Below are positions 1 through 6,836 of a stretch of 20,871 nucleotides of DNA, in pieces; the first letter of the stretch is position 1; the number at the start of each line of letters is the position of its first letter. Under the pieces are notes generated by a model, which saw only the letters and a program-made list of their open reading frames with translations, was not told the DNA's origin and did not search any database. The translations under genes and the position numbers were made by a program. The stretch is taken from contig CAIYOB010000880.1 in NCBI GenBank assembly GCA_903927685.1, positions 1 through 20,871 on the forward strand, read 5' to 3'. Source of the DNA: an uncultured Planctomycetaceae bacterium (lineage in GTDB: Bacteria; Planctomycetota; Planctomycetia; Pirellulales; Pirellulaceae).

Positions 1-822
1 CAGCACGAACGCAATACGCTCGCCACCCGGCTCCGCGAGGACTATGGCATCGACATCACGGCGGTGACCCAGCAGGCGGAAACGGCGGAAGAAGAGCAGC
101 GGCGGGCCGAAACCGAAACGGAAATCAACGACCTGCGAAACAAGATCAATCGCATCGGCGCGGTCAACCTGGACGCACTGGAGGAATTGGATAGCCTGGA
201 AGAACGCTTCAAGACCCTGTCCGGCCAGTTCCAGGACTTGACCCAGGCCAAGGAGTCGCTCGAACGGATCATCCAGAAGATCAACGCCGACAGCCGCCGC
301 CTGTTCGTCGAGACGCTGGAACGGATCCGGACGAATTTCCAGTCCCTGTACCGCAAAGCGTTCGGCGGCGGCCGGGCGGACCTGGTCCTGGAAGCCGACA
401 AGGACCCGCTGGACGCCGGCGTCGAGATCGTGGCCACCCCGCCCGGCAAGACGTCGTTCAGCAATTCACTGCTCAGCGGCGGCGAAAAGGCGCTGACCGC
501 CGTCGCCTTGCTGATGTCCATCTTCCAGTTCCGGCCCAGCCCGTTCTGCATCTTGGACGAAGTCGACGCCCCCTTCGACGAAGCCAACATCGGCCGGTTC
601 GTCGATGTGCTGAAGGACTTCCTGGCGTCGACCAAGTTCGTGATCGTCAGCCACTCGAAAAAGACCATGACCGTCGCCACCACGCTGTACGGCGTCACGA
701 TGCAAGAGTCGGGCGTGTCCAAGCGGGTCTCCGTCCGCTTTGAGGACGTCAGCGAAGACGGCCACATCAGCCAGGACGCCGTCCGCCGCGAGGAAGAACA
801 GGAGAAGAGATCCGCGGCGTGA
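1..822 (+). CDS. smc: Chromosome segregation protein SMC, C-terminal part (5' end outside the window)
   Basis: The frame is open from base 1, so this is the last 273 residues of a longer protein whose start lies upstream. SMC dimers use ATP to organise and segregate the chromosome in the cytoplasm. The fragment begins with the end of the coiled coil (Glu/Arg-rich, about residues 1-110) and then forms the C-terminal half of the ABC head. The ABC signature LSGGEK is encoded at 472-489 and the Walker B/D-loop stretch FCILDEVDAPFD at 544-579. It is followed by a VIVSHSKKTM switch region and the LYGVTMQESGVSKRVSV block that is typical of bacterial SMC rather than of RecN or RecF. The frame ends at TGA 820-822 with a charged tail. 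The N-terminal Walker A half and the hinge cannot be seen. Family assignment is very secure. Confidence 0.96.
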   Translation, partial: QHERNTLATRLREDYGIDITAVTQQAETAEEEQRRAETETEINDLRNKINRIGAVNLDALEELDSLEERFKTLSGQFQDLTQAKESLERIIQKINADSRRLFVETLERIRTNFQSLYRKAFGGGRADLVLEADKDPLDAGVEIVATPPGKTSFSNSLLSGGEKALTAVALLMSIFQFRPSPFCILDEVDAPFDEANIGRFVDVLKDFLASTKFVIVSHSKKTMTVATTLYGVTMQESGVSKRVSVRFEDVSEDGHISQDAVRREEEQEKRSAA

Positions 823-883
823 GAATCGAGGGGGAGGCCGGAATCGGGGTGCCTCATTCCGTCGGTCCTATGCGTTCCCTCAC

Positions 884-965
884 CATGATTCTACCCCCCA
901 TGATTTTGTCTTCCCGGGAAGACCGACACGCACGAAAGACAAAATCATGAAAGGGTAGAATCATG
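884..965. repeat. Inverted repeat made of two 29/30-base composite elements
   Basis: Two arms lie at 884-912 and 936-965, separated by 23 bases. Read outward from the centre, each arm is AAGACAAAATCATG, then GG or AAAG-type bases, then GGTAGAATCATG. Pairing is perfect over two 13-base blocks (884-896 with 953-965, and 900-912 with 936-948), with a 3 versus 4 base internal mismatch. Each arm holds two related submotifs ending in AATCATG. The inner edge contains the palindrome TTCCCGGGAA (911-920), and the outer right edge the palindrome AATCATGATT (959-968). The repeat lies 61 bases after the smc stop and ends 64 bases before the symporter start. It could fold into a long hairpin and act as a transcript end, but there is no T-run. 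It looks more like a dispersed REP/MITE-type element (from memory of similar AATCATG-rich repeats in planctomycete genomes). Confidence 0.85.
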
Positions 966-1029
966 ATTCGAAGTTGAATTCCCAACGATCGATCGCGCCT
1001 CAGCACGCTTCCCCGGGAGCCCACACCTG

Positions 1030-2394
1030 ATGTCCGATTCCCCGCCCCGCCGTATCGCCCTGCACTGGAAGATCCTCATCGGCCTGCTGGCCGGCGCCCT
1101 GCTCGGCATCGCCGCTCACGCCCATTTCGCCTGTCCCCCACACGCCGCCCCCCCGCAAACCAGCGCCGTCCAGGTCCAAGACCAGGACGCCAACGGCGTC
1201 GACGATCGCCTGGACCGCTTCGCCTTGAACGTCGCCGATCCCGTCGGCCGCATCTTCCTGCGATTGGTCCTGATGGTGGTCCTGCCCCTGGTTGTCTCGG
1301 CCCTGGCCTTGGCCGTCGTCGAACTGGGCGACCTGCGGCGGCTGGGACGGGTCGGGCTGCGGACGCTGTTGTACACCCTGATCCTGTCCAGTGTGGCCGT
1401 GCTGATCGGCGTGACGCTGGTCAATGCGTTGCAGCCCGGCACGCGACTGGGGCCGGCCAAGCGGGAAGCGTTGAAAGCACAGTACTCCCAGGACGCCGCC
1501 GATACGGTGGCCAAGTCGAAGGCCGCCAAGCCGCTGAAGAACATGTTGCTGGACATCATCCCGGAGAACCCACTGCAGGAGATGGTCGGGGCCTTGGACG
1601 GCAGTTCCAAGGGCAATGGGATCATCGCGGTCATGTTCTTTGCCATGGTGTTCGGAGCCGCCGTGGCCCAGGTCGGCGAGTCCGGGCAGACGGTCGTCAA
1701 GTTCCTGGAAGGCGTGTTCGCCGCCGCAATGCGGATCCTCGATTGGGCCATGCGGCTGGCTCCGCTGGGCGTCGCCTGCCTGGTGTTCGCCATGACGGCG
1801 CGGCTGGGCGGCGAGCTGCTGGTCACCTTGGCCTGGTTCGTCGGCACGGCCATGCTCGGTTTCGCCCTCCAGTTGTTCGTCGTGTATCCCTTGCTGCTGA
1901 TCGTCGTCGCCCGCCGCCGCCCCAGCGAGTTCTTCCGCCAGATCAGCGAAGTCATGCTGATGGCCTTTGGGACGTCCAGTTCCAACGCCACGCTGCCCGT
2001 CTCGCTGCGCGTGGCCGAAGAGCGGTTGGGGCTGCCGCCGGCCGTCTCCCGGTTCGTCCTGACCGTGGGCGCCACGGGTAATCAGAACGGCACCGCGCTG
2101 TACGAAGGCGTCGTGGTCCTGTTCCTGGCCCAGGTGTTCGGCGTCGACCTGACGCTGGGCCAGCAGGTGCTGGTGGTCCTGCTGTCGGTGATCAGCGGCA
2201 TCGGCACGGCCGGCGTTCCCGGCGGTTCGATCCCGATGATCGTCCTGGTCCTGCACAGCGTCGGCGTCCCCGGCGAGTCGGTGGCGATCATCCTGGGCAT
2301 CGACCGGATCCTGGACATGTGCCGCACCGTATTGAACGTCACCGGCGACCTGGCTCTGGCGACCTGCGTGGCGCGCGGCGAACGGCCGGCGTGA
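1030..2394 (+). CDS. Dicarboxylate/amino acid:cation symporter (DAACS family)
   Basis: A 454-residue secondary transporter of the GltP/DctA family, predicted to carry dicarboxylates or acidic amino acids with cations across the inner membrane. Visible family features are TM1 (about 13-33), the HP1 stretch AFGTSSSNATLP, a TM7 motif NQNGTALYE, an HP2 stretch GTAGVPGG, and the TM8 substrate-binding segment DRILDMCRTVLNVTGD, whose Asp, Arg, Asn and Asp are conserved. Two points are odd. The TM7 motif is normally NMDGT; here Met and Asp are Gln and Asn, which should alter a Na site. The loop after TM1 (residues 34-66) contains DQDANGVDDRLD, a Ca-binding-like DxDxNG loop. The start at 1030 has a GGGAG ten bases upstream. 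It ends 24 bases before the convergent propeller gene. The substrate cannot be assigned. Confidence 0.9.
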   Translation: MSDSPPRRIALHWKILIGLLAGALLGIAAHAHFACPPHAAPPQTSAVQVQDQDANGVDDRLDRFALNVADPVGRIFLRLVLMVVLPLVVSALALAVVELGDLRRLGRVGLRTLLYTLILSSVAVLIGVTLVNALQPGTRLGPAKREALKAQYSQDAADTVAKSKAAKPLKNMLLDIIPENPLQEMVGALDGSSKGNGIIAVMFFAMVFGAAVAQVGESGQTVVKFLEGVFAAAMRILDWAMRLAPLGVACLVFAMTARLGGELLVTLAWFVGTAMLGFALQLFVVYPLLLIVVARRRPSEFFRQISEVMLMAFGTSSSNATLPVSLRVAEERLGLPPAVSRFVLTVGATGNQNGTALYEGVVVLFLAQVFGVDLTLGQQVLVVLLSVISGIGTAGVPGGSIPMIVLVLHSVGVPGESVAIILGIDRILDMCRTVLNVTGDLALATCVARGERPA

Positions 2395-2418
2395 GCTCGC
2401 GCCGCCAGTTCGGCGTGC

Positions 2419-4464
2419 TCACGGCGCGGCGTTGCCGATGCAGTACAAGTGCTCGGCGCCGCGGACGTAGATCCGGCCGTCCTGGAAGGCCGGACTGGTC
2501 ACGCACGGCTCGCCCAGTTCGGCTTCCGCGACCGGTTTGCATTCCTCGGCCGTCGGTTCGACGATGTACGCCTTGCCATCCTCGTCGAACAGATACACAT
2601 GGTTGCCCACCAGGGTCGGCGACGAGGAAAAATTGCCGCCATCGAAATCGTGCTCCCACAACGGCTCGCCGCCATCCTTGGCATCGTAACAGGTCAGCGT
2701 GCCGAACGAGGCCAGGACGATCAGGAACTGGTCGGTGGCCAGCGGGCTGCAGCAATCGGGCGAGCCCACGTCGGCTTCCCACAACACGTGGCTGTCGGTG
2801 ACGTCGCCCGTCCCGTCGGGACGGATCGCAGCCATGCCGGGGAACTCGTTCGCCACAAACACCACGCCGCCGGCGTAGGTCGGCGACGGCCCGACGTCGG
2901 CCTGCAAGCACTTGGCTCGCCAGATTTCCTTGCCGTCCGCCGGCGCGTAGGCAATGACCCAGGGATCGGCCGCGGTGATGATCTGCGGCTGTCCCTCGTG
3001 CTCGATCACCAACGGCGTGGGCCACGAGTTGGGGACTTCGCGCGGCGCCTCCCACGCCGTCTCGCCGGTCTCGGCCTTCAAGGCCAGCAACTTGGACGCC
3101 TTGTCCTGCTTGGTTCCCTGGTCGAATTGCACCAGGACAAGTGCGCCGGTCATGGCCAGCGAAGTCGCATGGCCGTAGGTGTTCTTGGGCATCCCCAGGC
3201 TGCGGGACCAGCGAACCTGGCCCGCGAAATCGACCGCGACGATGTCGCCGTTGGCGAACATGGCGTAGACCCGGCGTCCGTCGGTAGCCGGGGTCGGCGC
3301 GGCGAAGCCCGTCGCCTCGCCCACCTTGGGCGGCGCGGCCGTGCTGTCCGGCGTCCCCGGGGCTTCGGCCTCCCAGAGCAAGTCGCCCGAGTCCGCGTCA
3401 CAACAGTACACGACGCGCCGCGCCTCGTCGGCGCCCGTCACAAAGACCCGCTGGCCCCAAACGATCGGCGAACTGTTCCCCGGTAAAGGAATCGCGGTCT
3501 TCCAGCGGATGCCTTCGCCCGAGGCGCCGTCCCACTTCGTCGGCGCGTCCGCAAACGTGGACACGCCCGTTCCCGCAGGACCGCGGAACCGCGGCCAGTT
3601 CCGCCGCCATTCCTCAGCCGTCGGCGGACTCGCAGCCGTGGCGGCAGCGGGCTCGGGGCCGGCCTCCGTGGGAGCCGGCGACGTCGGCGCCGCAGGTTCC
3701 ATCGTCGGCGGTTTCGGCGGTTCCGGTTGGACGGGAGGCTCGGGCGCCGGTTCGGGAGTTGGCTCCGGTTGGGGGCCAGGCTTCGGCTCCGCCCGGGCCT
3801 CCGGCTTCGTTGCCGGTTCGACGGATGGGGGCGGAGCGGGCGTGGCTGGCGCAGGCGACGGAGCGGGCGGTGGCGGCTCTGGCGCCGGCGCGACTGGCGG
3901 CGCAACCGCATTCGGCCCGGCCGCCGGCGCCACCGTGTCGGCGCCGCCGGAAGCATCCGCAACCTGAACGGCAGCGAGGTCGACGCTGCTGCGCATGCCG
4001 GCCCAGAGCCCGAACGTGCCCAGGATCAGGATGCCGCTCAACCCGGCCACCGCCCAGCGACTGACGGCATGCAGCTGCTCTTCGGGATCGCGAGGCACGT
4101 CGCGCGGCTGGGGCTGCGGCAGCTGCCGGTGCAGCACCGCGGCCTGTTTGGCGCAGGCCAGCGTCAACACGACACTGCCCAGCAACAGCCAGGTGCCCCA
4201 CGTACTGAACCGGCGCCGCTGGAAGTACTCGTTCCGCAGTTGTAGATCCAGCTGGCGAAGGTCGTCCTTGACCGCGGTGTCCGCGGGATTGGCCTTCAGC
4301 CGGGCTTTAAGCGCCACATACTCCGGAGCATTCAGCGGATCCTGGGCCACGCGGGCCGTGTAATCCACCAGCAGCAGCGCACCGAACAGAAACGAGAAAA
4401 CGCCTGCCACCAGGGCACAGCGGAAGACCACGGCGTATTTTTGGGCGGATGTTGGTGTGGTCAT
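2419..4464 (-). CDS. Membrane-tethered PQQ-type beta-propeller protein
   Basis: A 681-residue protein and the last gene of the minus-strand redox locus. It has three predicted membrane segments (about 12-34, 88-106 and 138-157), a Pro/Ala/Glu-rich linker (about 178-285) and a C-terminal WD/PQQ-like propeller (about 295-681). The propeller starts with WPRFRGPAGTG, the usual entry motif of planctomycete quinoprotein-like propellers, and has recurring blades with ALKAETGETAW and AYAPADGKEIW patterns. An odd number of helices would put the propeller in the periplasm. Two CC pairs and further cysteines occur in the propeller. No PQQ-dehydrogenase catalytic residues were recognised, so an enzymatic role is not claimed; binding or scaffolding is equally possible. 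The start codon lies inside the motif TGACCAATGAC, lacks a Shine-Dalgarno sequence, and follows the previous stop by 10 bases, so it is probably translated by coupling. Confidence 0.88.
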   Translation of the reverse strand: MTTPTSAQKYAVVFRCALVAGVFSFLFGALLLVDYTARVAQDPLNAPEYVALKARLKANPADTAVKDDLRQLDLQLRNEYFQRRRFSTWGTWLLLGSVVLTLACAKQAAVLHRQLPQPQPRDVPRDPEEQLHAVSRWAVAGLSGILILGTFGLWAGMRSSVDLAAVQVADASGGADTVAPAAGPNAVAPPVAPAPEPPPPAPSPAPATPAPPPSVEPATKPEARAEPKPGPQPEPTPEPAPEPPVQPEPPKPPTMEPAAPTSPAPTEAGPEPAAATAASPPTAEEWRRNWPRFRGPAGTGVSTFADAPTKWDGASGEGIRWKTAIPLPGNSSPIVWGQRVFVTGADEARRVVYCCDADSGDLLWEAEAPGTPDSTAAPPKVGEATGFAAPTPATDGRRVYAMFANGDIVAVDFAGQVRWSRSLGMPKNTYGHATSLAMTGALVLVQFDQGTKQDKASKLLALKAETGETAWEAPREVPNSWPTPLVIEHEGQPQIITAADPWVIAYAPADGKEIWRAKCLQADVGPSPTYAGGVVFVANEFPGMAAIRPDGTGDVTDSHVLWEADVGSPDCCSPLATDQFLIVLASFGTLTCYDAKDGGEPLWEHDFDGGNFSSSPTLVGNHVYLFDEDGKAYIVEPTAEECKPVAEAELGEPCVTSPAFQDGRIYVRGAEHLYCIGNAAP

Positions 4465-4500
4465 TGGTCACTGGTCATTTGTCAGCATGGTCAGCATGGT
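4460..4500 (-). repeat. GACCA-type microrepeat spanning a gene junction
   Basis: On the minus strand the junction from the NapH-like to the propeller gene is built from GACCATGCT units and TGACCA/TGACAA units. It encodes the end of the first protein (DHADHADK), its stop, and the ATG of the next gene. The 11-base motif TGACCAATGAC (4460-4470) recurs exactly at 7917-7927, where it again holds a start codon. No Shine-Dalgarno sequence is present at either start. Confidence 0.6.
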
Positions 4501-5866
4501 CACTTCGGTCAGCGGACACGTTGGTGGCGTCGAGGCGGACCAGTTCGGAAACGTCGCGAATCAATCCCAGGCGGACTTGTTCGCCGGGACAGTACCAGTA
4601 ACAACGGCCGCACGATACACAGCGCGTGCGATCCGGCTGATAATCCGTCCGCTTGCGGCGAATGGACAACGTCACCAACTTGACGCCGATCACCAAGCCG
4701 GTCCAGGCGCCCAGCCAAGCGCCCAGGGTGCGGAATCTGGCTCGCCGCGCGAGTGCGTCCGCGTACAACTCGCTGACCGGCCGGCCCGTGCCGCGAAACG
4801 CTTCGCTGGCGTCGATCGTTCCGGCGACCTGGCCGGACTCCTCCTGGCGCATCCGTTCCGCCAGGCGGACTTGAGGATCCATCCGCGACAGCGGCACGGC
4901 CAGCAGCAGGCCCAGCCCGCAGCCCGCGGCGATGATCACGGGCGTCGCCAGCAGCATAGCGGCCAACCGCCGCCGCGCGGCCGGCAGCGCTTGCGGCGTC
5001 AGCGGCGGCGCCGGCTCCTGGATCGCCCCATACGGACAGGAATCCTCACACAGCCGGCACTGAATGCACTGCTCGGGTGGAATCGTAGCGTGCCACTTGG
5101 CCACCTTGGACAGCACGCCCAGGACCGCGCCGTAGGGGCACAGGTAACGGCAATACGGCCGTCCGACAACCAGGCCCAAGAACAGCAGGCAGCCGCCGAA
5201 CACCAGCATGTTCACATCGCCCGTCAAGCGAAAGATGCCGACGAACGGATCGTACCGGCAGATGACGAACGCCGTCCCGGAAACGGCGAAGATCACGGCG
5301 GCCCCCAAGTACACATAGGGGATCAGGCCCAGCGCGTGATCGAGCCAGCTGGGCACGCGGACGCTGCGCACCGCAACCACTTCCTGGATCGCCCCCAGCG
5401 GGCACACCGCCGCGCAGAACGTCCGCCCGAAAAACAGGGTGAAGACCAGCGGCAGGACGAACACCAAGACCACCGTCGCCGGGATGGCGTAGGACGAATC
5501 GCCCAACGCGTACACCACGTTCTGCGTCGCGCCGATCGAGCACACGCAGCCGTCGCGAACAAACCCGAACCAGATCAACGACGCGACGGCCAGCAGGAAC
5601 AGGCCGCGGCGCGAGCGGCGGACCAGCGCCAAGTACGACGCCAGGCACAACGCGCCCAGCAGGATCAAAACGTTGACCCACTCCCAGGCCATGCTCTCCG
5701 GTGCCGGCGGCATGGACACGGGGATCGCGTGGTCCTTGAATTCCGGGGTGGGAATCAAGTCGCCGGCCCGGGCCGCGGCGGCGCCTGCCCAGATCAGAGC
5801 GGCAGCCAGGGGCCCGAGGATGAGGAAACGTCTTCGGTCGTCACGCATGCGACACTCTTTCGCCAT
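4475..5866 (-). CDS. NapH/NosR-like membrane 4Fe-4S protein
   Basis: A 463-residue polytopic iron-sulfur protein. After an N-terminal hydrophobic segment (about 13-34, possibly a signal) come several membrane helices. Two CxxxCP motifs typical of the NapH/NosR/CcoG group sit at C151/C155 (FCAAVCPLGA) and C239/C243 (YCRYLCPYGA). A [4Fe-4S] ferredoxin motif follows at C267-C270-C273-C277, and a second near the C-terminus at C416-C419-C422-C426, after the last helix. A further CVC pair lies at 107-109. Relatives pass electrons from the quinol pool or the cytoplasm to periplasmic reductases. ATG 5866 directly follows the ferredoxin stop (TGAATG). ATG 5848, with a GAAAGAG ahead of it, is an alternative start and gives MRDDRRRFLIL. 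The last residues (SDHADHADK) are encoded by a tandem GACCATGCT microrepeat, suggesting that the end was extended by repeat DNA. Not NapH proper: no nap genes are nearby. Confidence 0.9.
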   Translation of the reverse strand: MAKECRMRDDRRRFLILGPLAAALIWAGAAAARAGDLIPTPEFKDHAIPVSMPPAPESMAWEWVNVLILLGALCLASYLALVRRSRRGLFLLAVASLIWFGFVRDGCVCSIGATQNVVYALGDSSYAIPATVVLVFVLPLVFTLFFGRTFCAAVCPLGAIQEVVAVRSVRVPSWLDHALGLIPYVYLGAAVIFAVSGTAFVICRYDPFVGIFRLTGDVNMLVFGGCLLFLGLVVGRPYCRYLCPYGAVLGVLSKVAKWHATIPPEQCIQCRLCEDSCPYGAIQEPAPPLTPQALPAARRRLAAMLLATPVIIAAGCGLGLLLAVPLSRMDPQVRLAERMRQEESGQVAGTIDASEAFRGTGRPVSELYADALARRARFRTLGAWLGAWTGLVIGVKLVTLSIRRKRTDYQPDRTRCVSCGRCYWYCPGEQVRLGLIRDVSELVRLDATNVSADRSDHADHADK

Positions 5867-6598
5867 TCAAGCTTCGTCGTTCGGTTCCGTGGCCTGCCGC
5901 GCGCCGGACGCGTTCTGCGTCTCCCGCCACCGCTGCTGCTGGGCGACCCGGGCCAACAAGGCGTCCGCCTCGCGGCGCTGCATCGGGTCTTTTGCCGCCG
6001 CGTCCAGCAGACGCTGCGCACGCGAGCGGAGGGCCGCGAGCGACTTGCGCTTCAGGATTTCCCGCTGCGAGGCCGGGATGCGGTAGAACGCTTGCGTCGG
6101 ACAGGCGATGGCGATCGCACACTCGTTGCAGTCCAGGCAGCGGTCATGTTCGACCTGCATGTACAGCGAGCCGTTCATCAAGGCACAGCCCTTGACGCAC
6201 TTGCCGCAGCCGATGCACAGCGGCTCGTCGATCGTGTACTCGTAGAACCGCTGGCCGGACCGCTCTTCGACAAACCGCCGCACGATCGCCCCTGTGGGGC
6301 AGGCCTGGTTCTCGGCGGCCGTGTCCAGGGCCGTATAGCCCATCTCGAAATAGCCCGTGCAGATGTCGCAGTAGCCGCACATGTCGAAACAGTTGACGCA
6401 CTTGACCGCCGACACGTCCAGCACGCACTTGGTGGCGCAGTTCGCGCACGCCATGCACTTGTCCGGGTCCAGTTGCCAGACCAGCTGTTCCGCACAGCTG
6501 GTCCGACCGGCCAGCACGCCTGCCGCGCCGGCCAACGCGACCGTGCTGACCGTGCGGATGCCGTCGGACAGGAATTTCCGGCGATCAACCTGACTCAT
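5867..6598 (-). CDS. Tat-exported poly-[4Fe-4S] ferredoxin (NapG-like)
   Basis: A 243-residue ferredoxin-type protein. The start at 6598 is chosen because it has an AGAGGGA ribosome site and gives a twin-arginine signal, DRRKFLS at 5-11, followed by a hydrophobic stretch (15-31); the longer upstream reading has neither. Cysteine groups are at 48/51/54/58, 67/70/74/77/80, 100 (ACPTGAI), 128/131/134/138 and 154/157/160/166. That is 18 cysteines including C35, enough for about four [4Fe-4S] clusters. The second group, CVNCFDMCGYCDIC, is not a standard ferredoxin spacing. The protein is predicted to fold and load its clusters in the cytoplasm and then work in the periplasm next to the NapH-like protein encoded immediately downstream (gap 0). 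By analogy to NapG/NapH the pair would pass electrons on to a terminal acceptor, which is not obvious here. The C-terminus (about 175-243) is a charged helix without cysteines. Confidence 0.9.
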   Translation of the reverse strand: MSQVDRRKFLSDGIRTVSTVALAGAAGVLAGRTSCAEQLVWQLDPDKCMACANCATKCVLDVSAVKCVNCFDMCGYCDICTGYFEMGYTALDTAAENQACPTGAIVRRFVEERSGQRFYEYTIDEPLCIGCGKCVKGCALMNGSLYMQVEHDRCLDCNECAIAIACPTQAFYRIPASQREILKRKSLAALRSRAQRLLDAAAKDPMQRREADALLARVAQQQRWRETQNASGARQATEPNDEA

Positions 6599-6629
6599 CG
6601 TGGGTCCCTCTTTCAAGTCTCCCGCGTCC

Positions 6630-6836
6630 CTAACCCGCTCTCCACGCCACCGCCTGCGGCAGCTGGCAGCCGCCTCGGCTGCCACACCGTTCGCACGGCA
6701 GCCGCTGCGTGCAGGGGCCGCGAGCGGCGCCGGAGCGGCGGGCCAGCAGGACCGTGCCCGCCGCGAGGACGGCCAGGACGCTGTACCGCAGCCAGCCTGT
6801 CAGCCACTGCCGACGCGTGAGATTTCGGTCGTTCAT
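6630..6836 (-). CDS. Small Cys-rich membrane protein of the redox locus
   Basis: A 68-residue protein of unrecognised family. It is accepted as real because its ATG overlaps the stop of the NHL gene (ATGA, 6833-6836), it is followed by the ferredoxin gene after 31 bases, and its composition makes sense. It has a basic N-terminus (NDRNLTRRQWL), one membrane helix (about 18-34, ending in ARR) and a short tail with four cysteines spaced C-x5-C-x2-C-x5-C, the last followed by QLPQA. The RRQWL start followed by a helix resembles a membrane anchor, or an uncleaved Tat-like signal, for a small metal- or disulfide-binding tail on the outer face. The tail could bind an iron-sulfur or other metal centre, or shuttle thiols. 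It is easily missed by gene finders. Confidence 0.75.
   Translation of the reverse strand: MNDRNLTRRQWLTGWLRYSVLAVLAAGTVLLARRSGAARGPCTQRLPCERCGSRGGCQLPQAVAWRAG

Noticed and set aside
1000..2256. Minus-strand open frame opposite the symporter
   Set aside because: Very Gln/His/Asp-rich and without domains; antisense shadow of a conserved transporter.
4457..6820. Long plus-strand open frame opposite the ferredoxin and NapH-like genes
   Set aside because: Its translation is Arg/Gln/His/Ala-rich without any domain, while the minus strand has intact iron-sulfur proteins; it is a high-GC antisense shadow.
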